Shown here one piece after another: positions 48,255-56,899 of a DNA stretch of 64,000 bases; the first letter of the stretch is position 1; the number at the start of each line of letters is the position of its first letter. A model generated the notes under the pieces. That model worked only from the letters and a program-made list of their open reading frames with translations. It made no database searches and had not been told where the DNA came from. A program made the position numbers and the translations under genes. The stretch is taken from assembly GCF_000179915.2 (NCBI RefSeq), contig NC_014963.1:2108001-2172000 (forward strand), written 5' to 3'. Source of the DNA: Terriglobus saanensis SP1PR4 (lineage in GTDB: Bacteria; Acidobacteriota; Terriglobia; Terriglobales; Acidobacteriaceae).

Positions 48255-49301
48255 ATGTTCTGGCTCGAGGTCTCTTTCATGCGCCGCACCCCGTTTTTTC
48301 TTCTTTTGATTTTAATTGCTTCGACCACGCGCAACCTGCGCGCTGACGGATGTACGACACAGTCCACCATGCCCGTAACGGTGCGAGACGGGATCGCTTC
48401 TGCCGCCCTGGGCCTGACGCAGAAGGTCGAAAGCGGAGCCATCGCGCAGATCCGCGCCCAGACCATTCCTCAGTACGCTACCGACTTCGGTGGGATCGAA
48501 GCTGCCGTCCATACGGCGTCTCCCCATCTGGCCGGAGCGAAGTTCTCGGTGGAGAGTGTCTGGCTGCTGGATGCGACGAATCTCAAACCTTCTGCGGACG
48601 GCGCTTTGCCGGACGGCCAGTTCTTCTGCACCCTCAACCGTTCGGCCGCGCAGGTCAGCTTTCTCATTCCGGCACTGCCGGCCGGACGATACGCCTTCGC
48701 CCTGGTGAACTCCGCTGCCGCGTCGCCCTGGCAGATGGCATTCATTCTGCAGGAGATCGCCGGGGCATGGAGACTGGCAGGCTTCTTTCCACGTGCGACC
48801 ACGGCCGGTGGTCACGACGGTCTCTGGTATTGGACCGCCGCCCGGCAGTTTGCCGCCAAAAAACAGTCGATGAATGCCTGGATCTATTTTCAGCAGGCGT
48901 CCGCTCTGCTACGGCCCGTAAGCTTCTTCTCTTCGAACCATTTAGACCAGCTCAATGAGGAGATGGCCAAGGCGGCACCCAGCGCCTTGTCACAGGGAAT
49001 CTCCAATGATGTTCCCCTTGCGCTCAAGGGAGCCAGTGGAACGGATCTTCGCATCACCTCCATCGGAACGGACGATTCGCTGGGAACGCAGCCCGTCGAT
49101 CTGGCGCTGCATTTCAAAGTGGATGCGGCATTGGACGCCACCGCAGGTCGTGCGCGAAACCGCGAGGCGGCCATGGCCTTTGTCCACGCCTATCCCGAGG
49201 TGCGCGATACCTTTCATGGGGTGTGGGTTCTGGACGATACCATGAACCAGGCAGGAAACACTCCTTTTGCGAGCGAAGAGCCGATGTCGAATCTTCCTTA
49301 G
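48255..49301 (+). CDS. Exported protein of unknown function
   Basis: A 348-residue protein with a signal sequence (RRTPFFLLLILIASTTRNLRA); ATG 48279 is an equally likely start. The mature part has a Cys-containing start (GCTTQST), an Ala-rich domain with a predicted beta core (AQVSFLIPALPAGRYAFALVN) and a C-terminal domain resembling neither enzyme nor transporter that I know. It diverges from the STN-domain gene, 67 bp apart. I cannot name a family. Confidence 0.55.
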   Translation: MFWLEVSFMRRTPFFLLLILIASTTRNLRADGCTTQSTMPVTVRDGIASAALGLTQKVESGAIAQIRAQTIPQYATDFGGIEAAVHTASPHLAGAKFSVESVWLLDATNLKPSADGALPDGQFFCTLNRSAAQVSFLIPALPAGRYAFALVNSAAASPWQMAFILQEIAGAWRLAGFFPRATTAGGHDGLWYWTAARQFAAKKQSMNAWIYFQQASALLRPVSFFSSNHLDQLNEEMAKAAPSALSQGISNDVPLALKGASGTDLRITSIGTDDSLGTQPVDLALHFKVDAALDATAGRARNREAAMAFVHAYPEVRDTFHGVWVLDDTMNQAGNTPFASEEPMSNLP

Positions 49302-49442
49302 CCCTACTTGGGCCACTCATTTAGGGATTTTCAGGGTGTCTTCTGTAAAAAAGGGTGGCTTTCAGGCTATTTACCCTGTAAATTCGGCTTGAAAAGGCTG
49401 TCGCATTAGACGGCGTGCCAAGCTTATAGTTATTTCTGCCCG

Positions 49443-50090
49443 ATGGAAAAAATGATCAAGTCCCTCCCAGATGTTCTGCGCGACCGACGCGCCACACCCA
49501 GTTTTACAGGGGAACCGATTCCGCAAGCAGATCTCGAAGAGATTCTGCGCGCGGGATTGAGCGCGCCCTCTGGCTATAACGTACAGCCGTGGCGATTCGT
49601 CGTCGTCAAGACGCCGGAACAGAAGCGCCGCCTGCGAGGCGCGAGCTTCAACCAGGCTAAGGTGGAGGAAGCTTCGGTCGTGATCGTCTGCTGCGGCGAC
49701 GCCGATTCCTGGCGTAGAGATGCGGATGAGATCATCCGCATGGGGCTGGAAGGGGGCATGTCCGAGAGCTACGCCGCCCAGCTGAAAGGCTCTGTCGCCA
49801 GTTTCTTGTCTTCGCTCTCGGCGGACCAGATGCATGGATGGCTGAATAAGCAGGTCGCCATTGCCGAGACGCACATGATGTTGATGGCTGAGGTGCTGGG
49901 ATATGACACTGCCCCGATGGAAGGCTTTGAGCCGGACAAGGTCTGCGAAATTCTACGGCTTCCTATGAGCTACTGGGTGGTCTCGATCCTCGCGATCGGA
50001 CGTTTGAAGGGGCAGGACAAATACCACGGAGGACGCTTCGACATTAGCCATACGGTGTACGGCGAAGAGTTCGGCCGTCCGCTGAAGTAG
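49443..50090 (+). CDS. Nitroreductase-family protein
   Basis: A 215-residue FMN-dependent oxidoreductase. The N-terminus shows the family motif RDRRATPSFTGEPIP, then LSAPSGYNVQPWRFVVV (partly: SAPSGYNVQPW) with the FMN-binding Ser and Asn; a later EVLGYDTAPMEGFEP is the common nitroreductase loop. It reduces nitro or quinone compounds with NAD(P)H; the real substrate is unknown. It is followed two bases later by an alpha/beta hydrolase gene, so the two are co-transcribed. Confidence 0.93.
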   Translation: MEKMIKSLPDVLRDRRATPSFTGEPIPQADLEEILRAGLSAPSGYNVQPWRFVVVKTPEQKRRLRGASFNQAKVEEASVVIVCCGDADSWRRDADEIIRMGLEGGMSESYAAQLKGSVASFLSSLSADQMHGWLNKQVAIAETHMMLMAEVLGYDTAPMEGFEPDKVCEILRLPMSYWVVSILAIGRLKGQDKYHGGRFDISHTVYGEEFGRPLK

Positions 50091-50092
50091 AG

Positions 50093-51079
50093 ATGAAAGC
50101 TCCCAGGCGGGCCACCATCGCCTACATCCTTGTCGGACTGGTTCTGCTGGGCCTCCTCCTCGTTGGTGTGGTCGTCTATAACCCCTTCTACTTCATACAA
50201 AAGGGAAGTGCGCTGTACCTTCGCCGCAACGGCGTCCAGAGCCATTACGTCACTGTGGATGGTTACCGCATTCACTACTACGAAGCCCTTCCTCCCGTAG
50301 GCTCCCCGGAACGACCGCCGCTGCTGCTTGTCCACGGTCTTGGAGCAAGTGCTGGAGACTGGACCACGATGTTGCCGGGGTTGGCGCGCGCCGGATACCA
50401 CGTCTATGCCCCGGATCTGCTGGGTTACGGATCGTCTGAGAGGCCGCGGGACGCGAGTTACAGCATCGAACAGGAGACCCAGATCACCACGGATTTTGCC
50501 CAGGCTGAAGGTCTGCGGTTCTACGATCTGGGTGGCTGGAGCATGGGAGGATGGATTGCGCTCAAGATGACGCTGAATCATCCGAATGCCGTGCATCGTC
50601 TGGTATTGTTCGATGCCGCAGGGATTTACTTTCCCGTCGATTTTCCCTTCGATCTCTTCACCCCGAAGGATGCAGCCGGAGTCGACCGGCTGGTAAATTA
50701 CATTGAGCCGAATGTGCACTTTATTCACATTCCCGCTTGGGCAACCAAGGGGCTGCTTCGCCGCTACCGGGAATTGGGTTGGATCAGCTCGCGTTCGTTT
50801 GCATCGATGCTCTCCGGAAGAGAGCTGCTGGACTTCCGTATCAGCGCCATCCAACAGCCGACCCTGATTGTCTGGGGAACGGAAGACAAACTGATTCCTT
50901 ACAACATCGGGCAGCGAATGTTCTCGCTGGTGCCTAATTCCACGTTGGTGGGTGTGGAGGGATGCGGACATCTCGCGCCTGCAGAGTGTTCTTCCGAAGT
51001 GGTACCGGAGACGATCCGTTTCCTCGATGAGCGCGTTCCTCCGAGTCACTCGGAACGCATCCTTACAAAGCCTCGCTAG
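50093..51079 (+). CDS. Alpha/beta hydrolase
   Basis: A 328-residue hydrolase with an N-terminal membrane helix (AYILVGLVLLGLLLVGVVVY). Catalytic features are the oxyanion motif LVHGLGASAGDW, nucleophile Ser in GGWSMGGW, Asp in WGTEDKLIP and His in GCGHLAPAE. The helix suggests it acts at the outer side of the membrane. The substrate is unknown; lipid or ester hydrolysis is usual. It is tightly linked to the nitroreductase gene and its 3' end overlaps the convergent ubiX gene by 17 bp. Confidence 0.92.
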   Translation: MKAPRRATIAYILVGLVLLGLLLVGVVVYNPFYFIQKGSALYLRRNGVQSHYVTVDGYRIHYYEALPPVGSPERPPLLLVHGLGASAGDWTTMLPGLARAGYHVYAPDLLGYGSSERPRDASYSIEQETQITTDFAQAEGLRFYDLGGWSMGGWIALKMTLNHPNAVHRLVLFDAAGIYFPVDFPFDLFTPKDAAGVDRLVNYIEPNVHFIHIPAWATKGLLRRYRELGWISSRSFASMLSGRELLDFRISAIQQPTLIVWGTEDKLIPYNIGQRMFSLVPNSTLVGVEGCGHLAPAECSSEVVPETIRFLDERVPPSHSERILTKPR

Positions 51080-51680
51080 AACCGTCGCCCTTCCAAACGA
51101 AGGCTCCGGTCTGTCTTAGACCGAGATGAGACAGAACGCGTTGGCAAAACTCCGTGGCCATCTCTTCGGTGCTTTGTGGCTTGGTATAAAGCACCGGCAT
51201 GGCAGGATAGATGACCGCTCCGGCCTCCGTGGCGAGGGTCATGTTCCGCAAATGGATCAGATTGAACGGCGTCTCGCGAACGCAGAGGATGAGCGGTCTT
51301 CGCTCTTTCAGGCAGACGTCCGCCGCACGCTCGATCAGTTTCTGCGCGAGCCCATGTGCAATGCCTGCAAGCGTGCCCATAGAGCAGGGAAGAACGATCA
51401 TGCCATCGCTGGGATAGCTGCCGCTTGCAATGCCCGCGCCGATGTCTTCGTTGGGAACCAGGTGCACCTTATCCGATGGCGTTCCCATGAGGGAAATCAA
51501 AACGCTGGAGCGGCCCGCGCAACTGAGCTCCTCAGCAAGGACACGCAGGGCGCTGTCTGAAAAGACCAAGTTTACGCGGGACACTCGTTCGTCCGCGGCC
51601 AGCAAGCGCAGCATGGCGCGGGCATAGACCGCACCGCTCGCCCCTGTGATTGCCAATGTCAAATTCCGACTCGCTGTCAT
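51063..51680 (-). CDS. ubiX: UbiX-type flavin prenyltransferase
   Basis: A 205-residue enzyme making prenylated FMN, the cofactor of UbiD-type decarboxylases. Recognisable are the nucleotide fold ITGASGAVYA at residues 11-20, SGSYPSDGMIVLPCSMGTLAGIA near 85-110 (partly: PSDGMIVLPCSMGT), VCLKERRPLILCVRETPFN-like RRPLILCVRETP near 127, and the terminal helix. No ubiD gene lies in the window. The gene is convergent with the hydrolase gene. Confidence 0.94.
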   Translation of the reverse strand: MTASRNLTLAITGASGAVYARAMLRLLAADERVSRVNLVFSDSALRVLAEELSCAGRSSVLISLMGTPSDKVHLVPNEDIGAGIASGSYPSDGMIVLPCSMGTLAGIAHGLAQKLIERAADVCLKERRPLILCVRETPFNLIHLRNMTLATEAGAVIYPAMPVLYTKPQSTEEMATEFCQRVLSHLGLRQTGAFVWKGDGSSEAL

Positions 51681-51742
51681 AAAGGTATTATCCTCTTCCT
51701 ATTGCGAGACTCTTGCCGCGAAATCGTGTCTAGTCTTAGAGA

Positions 51743-52837
51743 GTGAGAAACGGGATCAGCAAGCATCGGGCTCTGAAGAAGGTGACGGCATTTTTGCTGA
51801 TGCTTGGTTGCAGTTTTTTCGCGCACGCTTCCACGGCCCTTCTGCTTGAAGAACCCTTCGGACTCTTTGGACACCTGAATCCGACGGGGCATGCCGCGAT
51901 CTACCTGGATCACATCTGCGCCCAGACGCCCACCAGTCTGCGGCCCTGCCGCGACGGCGAGTTTGGCGCTGTGATCAGCCGTTACCACAAGGTGGATGGC
52001 TACGACTGGGTTGCGATTCCGTTGATTCCTTATCTCTACGCCGTGGAGACGCTGGATCAGGTGCCGACGACGGCAACCGCAGCACTACAACGGGAACTCC
52101 GCGACCAATATCGGCGAACGCATCTGCTTCGTATCGCTCCGGATAAAAAAGACGGTTCCACGCCCGGCGGAGAGTGGATCCAACTCGTCGGGTCTGCCTA
52201 CGACCGCAAGCTCTATGGCTTTCAACTCGAATCCACGCCAGAGCAGGATGCCGATATCATTGCCGAATTTAATGACAGCAGGAATGTAGCGCACTTCAAC
52301 ATCATCTTCAGAAACTGCGCGGATTTTTCGCGCAAATTCATCAACCGCGAGTATCCCGGCGCGATTCATCGGAACTTCATCGCGGACATCGGCATCACGA
52401 CTCCAAAGCAGGTAGCGCGATCCCTCGTACGTTTTTCGAATGAACATCCCGAGGTGCCCTTCAGCACGTTTGTGATTCCGCAGGTGCCTGGCACGATCCA
52501 GAGATCGCGCCGCGTGGATGGGGTGACGGAGTCCATCGTTCGATCCAAGAAGTATGTTGTACCCCTTGCGGTGATTGCTCCCATCCCAACAGCGGTCATC
52601 GCTGCGGCTTGGCTGGCTGGCGGAAGACTGCAACTTCCGGATGATGAAGAGACGCTGGCTGTTCTCAGGCAGCCTGCGAGTCGGTCAGTACATCTGATGC
52701 GCCGCCAGGTCGCGCCCGATTCCACCCCCGCTGATCCATCTTCTGCTGCTGCGTCGGCCACACCTCCGCCCACGGTCATCGCCATGCCGACGCCGGATGC
52801 GTCTTCTATTCCTATAACGCTTGGGCCTGCGGAGTGA
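51743..52837 (+). CDS. Exported protein with possible permuted papain-like fold
   Basis: The 364-residue protein has a signal sequence (AFLLMLGCSFFAHAS). Two motifs suggest a permuted NlpC/P60-like fold: an early His in NPTGHAAIYLDHIC and a later Cys in IIFRNCADFSRKFIN, the reverse order of classical papain. A hydrophobic segment near 290-310 (VVPLAVIAPIPTAVIAAAWLA) may anchor it, and the last 60 residues are Pro/Ala/Ser-rich. Enzyme function is inference. It is followed two bases later by the convergent YkgJ gene. Confidence 0.55.
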   Translation: MRNGISKHRALKKVTAFLLMLGCSFFAHASTALLLEEPFGLFGHLNPTGHAAIYLDHICAQTPTSLRPCRDGEFGAVISRYHKVDGYDWVAIPLIPYLYAVETLDQVPTTATAALQRELRDQYRRTHLLRIAPDKKDGSTPGGEWIQLVGSAYDRKLYGFQLESTPEQDADIIAEFNDSRNVAHFNIIFRNCADFSRKFINREYPGAIHRNFIADIGITTPKQVARSLVRFSNEHPEVPFSTFVIPQVPGTIQRSRRVDGVTESIVRSKKYVVPLAVIAPIPTAVIAAAWLAGGRLQLPDDEETLAVLRQPASRSVHLMRRQVAPDSTPADPSSAAASATPPPTVIAMPTPDASSIPITLGPAE

Positions 52838-52838
52838 T

Positions 52839-53426
52839 TCAGTAGTTGCGCAGCGCGAGAGCAATGCAGGTGGCTTCCTTGCCCAAGGTGTCGCTCAGCT
52901 TCTGCTCCTGTTCCAGGAACGCGACATCCATCTCTGCCGCTGCGATCGCTTCAGTCGGAGCAGAGATGAAGCAGAGCTCACAGACTCCCAGGCCATCTTC
53001 CGCCGTCCTGACCGGAGGACCAAAAGTGCGGCAGGTCATCGGGCGTGAGGCATACAGGTCGCAGGTTCCGGAGAGAGGATCCAGCACGGGGCAGACGGCT
53101 GCGTTGCCGAAGTCGTCAAAGCCTTCCGCCTCTTCGTCGAGCGTGCCGGAGACGAAGTCCCCTGGCCAATCCTGCTGTAGTTCCGCCACAGAGGCCTTCA
53201 CGCGTTCCCGGATCTCAGCGGCGGTCTGCGGATCTGCGTTTTGCAGACCATTCTGCAAGCGGGTGGCATCGAGCGGAGAGATAGGAAAGATGCCGACGCA
53301 ACAGTGAAAGCACCCGGGGCGGCACGCCAACCAATCTCCGCTACGCTGGACGGAGTCCGCCAGCGCAGCATCGACGATTTGGATTAGCTGTGTATCGCCC
53401 TCCGGAAGCTGTCGCGGAAGGCCCAT
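52839..53426 (-). CDS. YkgJ-family Cys-cluster protein
   Basis: A 195-residue protein with the conserved Cys pattern of YkgJ/Fe-S zinc-like proteins: CRPGCFHCC near residue 37-46, CPVLDPLSGTCDLYASRPMTCRTFG (partly: TCDLYASRPMTCRTFGPPV) near 125-145 and a last Cys pair near 160. Members are thought to bind iron-sulfur clusters; no function is settled. It starts one base before the purB stop, on the same strand, so it may be co-transcribed with purB. Confidence 0.85.
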   Translation of the reverse strand: MGLPRQLPEGDTQLIQIVDAALADSVQRSGDWLACRPGCFHCCVGIFPISPLDATRLQNGLQNADPQTAAEIRERVKASVAELQQDWPGDFVSGTLDEEAEGFDDFGNAAVCPVLDPLSGTCDLYASRPMTCRTFGPPVRTAEDGLGVCELCFISAPTEAIAAAEMDVAFLEQEQKLSDTLGKEATCIALALRNY

Positions 53427-53427
53427 G

Positions 53428-54723
53428 TTACTCGCCCAGAACGCGTGCGAAGATCTTGCTCACGTTGCTCAACTGCCGGTCAGTGGAGAAGGCCTGCTCG
53501 ATCTTCTCGGGCGAAAGTATTGTGCTGATCTGAGGATCTGCTGCAACGAGTTCCTTGAAGACCAGATCTGCCTTCCATGCCTTCATCGCGAGTCCCTGAA
53601 CCAGCTTGTAGGCGTCTTCACGCAACATCCCTGCGCCGCTCAGGTCAAGCAGGAGCTGGCCTGAGAAGACGAGGCCACCGGTGCTGTCCAGGTTCTTTTT
53701 CATGCGCGCGGGGTAGACCAGGAGCTTATCGATCAGGGTCGTTGCCTTGGAGAGCATGTAGTCCGCGAGCGTTGTGGTATCCGGAAGGATGATGCGTTCG
53801 GCGGAGGAATGTGAGATATCGCGCTCGTGCCAGAGGGCTACGTTCTCAAGGGCTACCTGGACATTGCCGCGCATCACGCGGGCAAGGCCGCAGATGTTTT
53901 CGCAGGTAATGGGATTGCGTTTGTGCGGCATGGCGCTGGAGCCCTTCTGTTTTTCAGAGAAGAACTCCTCTGCCTCGCGGACCTCTGTACGCTGCAGGTG
54001 GCGGATTTCAGTGCCTATCTTATCCAGGGTGCTGGCCATGACACCGAGCGTTCCGATGTAGGCGGCGTGACGGTCTCGCTGCAGCACCTGCGTACTGACG
54101 GCAGCGGCTTTCAGGCCCAGGCGCAGGCAGATCTCTTCCTCGTGTTCGGGCTTCAGATGTCCAAAGCTGCCGACGGCTCCTGAGAGCTTGCCGACGCGCA
54201 TGTCCTCCGCAGCCGCGTCGAAACGGGCGATGTTGCGCTCCATCTCGGAGTACCAGAGCAGAAGCTTGAGACCAAAGGTGGTTGGTTCGGCGTGGACGCC
54301 GTGGGTGCGACCGATGCAGGGCGTGGTTTCGAATTCGCGGGCGCGACGCTTCAGGACGTCGCGGAGCGCGACCATTCCGGCGCGGATGCGCTCCGAAGCT
54401 TCCTTGATCTGGAGCGCCTGCGCGGTGTCCACCACATCGGTCGAGGTGAGGCCATAGTGGAGCCAGCGGCTCTCGGGGCCGACGTTTTCGGCGACGGCGG
54501 TGGTGAAGGCGATCACGTCGTGGCGCGTATCGAGTTCAATCTCACGGATGCGGGCGATGTCAAAACGGCCCTTGGAACGGATGGCTTCAGCCGCAGAAGT
54601 AGGCACAATACCGGCTTCCGCCAAAACTTCGCTGGCCGTGGTTTCGACTTCGAGCCAGCATTGAAATTTCCGTTCATCACTCCAAAGCGTGCGCATCTCT
54701 GGCCGCGTATACCTGTCAATCAC
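53428..54723 (-). CDS. purB: Adenylosuccinate lyase
   Basis: Cleaves fumarate from SAICAR and adenylosuccinate in purine synthesis. The GTG at 54723 (MIDRYTRPEM) is preferred over a GTG at 54729: GAGGTGA then sits at normal distance, and this start matches the family. The 431 residues include the fumarate lyase signature GSSAMPHKRNP (catalytic Ser loop), the HGVHAEPT segment and SSTD-like LTSTDVVDTAQ. It is divergent from the ClC channel gene, 46 bp apart, with a palindrome between. Confidence 0.96.
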   Translation of the reverse strand: MIDRYTRPEMRTLWSDERKFQCWLEVETTASEVLAEAGIVPTSAAEAIRSKGRFDIARIREIELDTRHDVIAFTTAVAENVGPESRWLHYGLTSTDVVDTAQALQIKEASERIRAGMVALRDVLKRRAREFETTPCIGRTHGVHAEPTTFGLKLLLWYSEMERNIARFDAAAEDMRVGKLSGAVGSFGHLKPEHEEEICLRLGLKAAAVSTQVLQRDRHAAYIGTLGVMASTLDKIGTEIRHLQRTEVREAEEFFSEKQKGSSAMPHKRNPITCENICGLARVMRGNVQVALENVALWHERDISHSSAERIILPDTTTLADYMLSKATTLIDKLLVYPARMKKNLDSTGGLVFSGQLLLDLSGAGMLREDAYKLVQGLAMKAWKADLVFKELVAADPQISTILSPEKIEQAFSTDRQLSNVSKIFARVLGE

Positions 54724-54755
54724 CGACACTCACCTCGTTCGTCTCTTCGTTCCAC

Positions 54756-54769
54756 TAGACTTAAGTCTA
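54756..54769. promoter_or_regulatory. 14-bp palindrome TAGACTTAAGTCTA next to the clc start
   Basis: A perfect 14-bp palindrome ends one base before the ATG of the chloride channel gene, inside the 46-bp gap that separates it from purB. It may be a repressor site covering the ribosome binding site, or a transcription start region of either gene. No regulator is assigned. Confidence 0.4.
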
Positions 54770-56617
54770 ATGGAACAGAACGCGAACGAAGCCGGATCGA
54801 AATCGCCACCGCTTGCAGCAGCTTCTACGCTTCTGCGTGACTACTCCGCAGACAGTCGCATGCTGTTGATTTCACTGGTGGCATTTTTTGTAGGAGCGTT
54901 GGCTTCCGTCATCTCCTGGCTGCTCCAACGGATGATCGGTCTGTCGACGAATCTGTTTTATTTTCACCGCTGGAACTTTCAGGAAGTCGAGCCTGCAGGG
55001 CATCACTTGGGCTATTGGGCAGTTCTGGTGCCCGTGGTCGGCGGTTTTCTGGTTGGGCTGGTTGCTCGGTTTGGATCACCCGGAGTTCGCGGACATGGGA
55101 TGCCGGAGGCCGTGGAGGCCATTGTCTTCCGTGGGGCGCGGGTGAAGCCTCGCGTCGCGTTTCTAAAGCCGATTGCGACGGCACTCTCGATCGGTTCCGG
55201 CGGGCCGTTTGGCGCCGAGGGCCCAGTCATCATGACGGGCGGGTCGATGGGATCGCTTCTGGGGCAGATGCTTCCTGTCACGGACGCGGAACGCTCAACA
55301 TTGATGGTGGCGGGCGCGGCGGCGGGTATGGCGGCTACCTTTGCATGCCCCCTTTCTGCGGTGCTGCTTGCGGTGGAGTTGCTGCTCTTCGAGTGGAGAC
55401 CGAGATCGCTGGTGCCCGTTGCCGTGGCCTGCGCAACCGCAGGAGCGATGCGTCGGCTCCTGCTGGCTCCCGGGCCAATCTTTCCCATGCCTGCTTCGCC
55501 CTACGGAATGCATCATCAGGCCATGCTGGCTGCGGTTTTGGTCGGCGTGGTCGTAGCGTTATTGGCGATTGTGCTGGGGAAAGCGATCCATTCGACGGAA
55601 GAGCTCTTTGAGAAACTGCCGATCCACTGGATGTGGTTTCCGGCGATTGGCGGCCTCTTCGTCGGTCTGGGTGGGCTGATCTTTCCGCCCGCGCTGGGCA
55701 TCGGGTACGACGTGATCCGGCAGCTGCTGGCGAGTGACTTTACCTGGAAGCTGCTGGTCGGCGTGCTGGTGGTGAAGACGGCGATCTGGATCATCTCGCT
55801 GTCATCGAACACAGCGGGCGGCATTTTGGCGCCATTGCTAATGATCGGTGCCGCCGTCGGAGCGGGGATGTCGCACTGGCTGCCGGTGATTGCACCCGGT
55901 GGATGGGCCGTAGTGGGCATGACGGCGCTGCTGGCGGCGTCGATCGGGGCTCCGCTGACCTGTGCGATGTTATCCGTGGAACTGACGCACAACGGGGCGC
56001 TGGTTTTGCCGGTACTGCTGGCTTGTACGACGTCGTACGCGCTCTCCGTTCTGCTGCAGCGGCGGAGTCTGCTCACCGCCGGATTGTCCCGGCAAGGAAG
56101 ACATCTGAGCCGGGAGTACGGCGTGGACCCGCTGGAACTGGTGGTCGTGCGCGACGCGCAGCATCCGGACGTGGAGAGTTTTGCGGCGACAGCTACTGTC
56201 GGAGAGGCGCGCGTTTGGTTGGAGAAGATGCAGGCCAATGCGCCTGCTTCCTGGTCTCACTGGCAGAGGATTTTTCCGATTCTTGGAGAGGACGGGAAAC
56301 TTTTAGGGCTTCTGACCCGGACCCAATTGATGGCGGCGGCAGAATCTCAGCAGCCTTCGGAGATTCCTTTGGCGACCTTTGGGATTGAGCAGCCTTCCAC
56401 GTTGAGTGAGGAGGAAACCCTTCGTTCCGCAGCGGAGCAGATGGGAGCGACCCAACTCACGTCCTTGCCTGTCGTGGACGCCAACGGGACTCTGACGGGC
56501 ATTTTGAATGTGGCCGACTTACTCTCCGCTCGCGTGACAGCGAACTCACGCGATACCGAGCGGAATACACTCTTGCGGCCCCGCTGGCCCTTGCGCCGGG
56601 CGGAAACCGGAAAGTAA
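54770..56617 (+). CDS. ClC-family chloride channel/antiporter with CBS domains
   Basis: The 615-residue protein has about eleven helices and the ClC fingerprints: GSGGPFGAEGPVI (gating Glu in the second part), GxxxxP-type loops and an extended hydrophobic C-half up to residue 445. Two CBS domains follow at about 470-600 (VVVRDAQHPDVESF, LPVVDANGTLTGILNVADLL), which usually bind adenosine nucleotides. The first selectivity motif reads GSGGP where many have GSGIP. The ATG at 54770 is preferred because an upstream in-frame ATG lies inside purB. No Shine-Dalgarno is seen; the palindrome covers that place, so the start may be leaderless. Confidence 0.92.
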   Translation: MEQNANEAGSKSPPLAAASTLLRDYSADSRMLLISLVAFFVGALASVISWLLQRMIGLSTNLFYFHRWNFQEVEPAGHHLGYWAVLVPVVGGFLVGLVARFGSPGVRGHGMPEAVEAIVFRGARVKPRVAFLKPIATALSIGSGGPFGAEGPVIMTGGSMGSLLGQMLPVTDAERSTLMVAGAAAGMAATFACPLSAVLLAVELLLFEWRPRSLVPVAVACATAGAMRRLLLAPGPIFPMPASPYGMHHQAMLAAVLVGVVVALLAIVLGKAIHSTEELFEKLPIHWMWFPAIGGLFVGLGGLIFPPALGIGYDVIRQLLASDFTWKLLVGVLVVKTAIWIISLSSNTAGGILAPLLMIGAAVGAGMSHWLPVIAPGGWAVVGMTALLAASIGAPLTCAMLSVELTHNGALVLPVLLACTTSYALSVLLQRRSLLTAGLSRQGRHLSREYGVDPLELVVVRDAQHPDVESFAATATVGEARVWLEKMQANAPASWSHWQRIFPILGEDGKLLGLLTRTQLMAAAESQQPSEIPLATFGIEQPSTLSEEETLRSAAEQMGATQLTSLPVVDANGTLTGILNVADLLSARVTANSRDTERNTLLRPRWPLRRAETGK

Positions 56618-56621
56618 GGTT

Positions 56622-56891
56622 TCAGCCGGCTTCGCTGACACCGAAGAGGACTGCCATTTCATCGTGAAGAAAGCCTTGGCCGGGACGGTAGGGCTGGACC
56701 CATTTGCCGTCGATGACGAACTGGGGAATCGCTTTTTTCCCAACGTGGGCCAGAAGTTCATCCGCCGCTCCGGGAACGCGCTCGATGTCGATCTCGGTGT
56801 AGGCGATCGAGTGTTTCTGGAGGAAGCGCTTTGCCTCGCGGCAGTCACGGCACCAGACTGCGGAATAAACCTTGAGATCCATAGCGATCAT
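56622..56891 (-). CDS. Glutaredoxin-like protein with CRDC motif
   Basis: An 89-residue protein of the glutaredoxin fold. The active-site motif WCRDC (residues 13-17 region) replaces the common CPYC/CGPC. The cis-Pro loop is AIPQFVIDGKWV. An ATG at 56882 would give MDLKVYSAVWC, the more usual family start. Its role is probably thiol-disulfide exchange in the cytoplasm. It is convergent with the channel gene and is followed by the SDR gene upstream on the same strand (8 bp). Confidence 0.85.
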   Translation of the reverse strand: MIAMDLKVYSAVWCRDCREAKRFLQKHSIAYTEIDIERVPGAADELLAHVGKKAIPQFVIDGKWVQPYRPGQGFLHDEMAVLFGVSEAG

Positions 56892-56899
56892 TTTACCTT

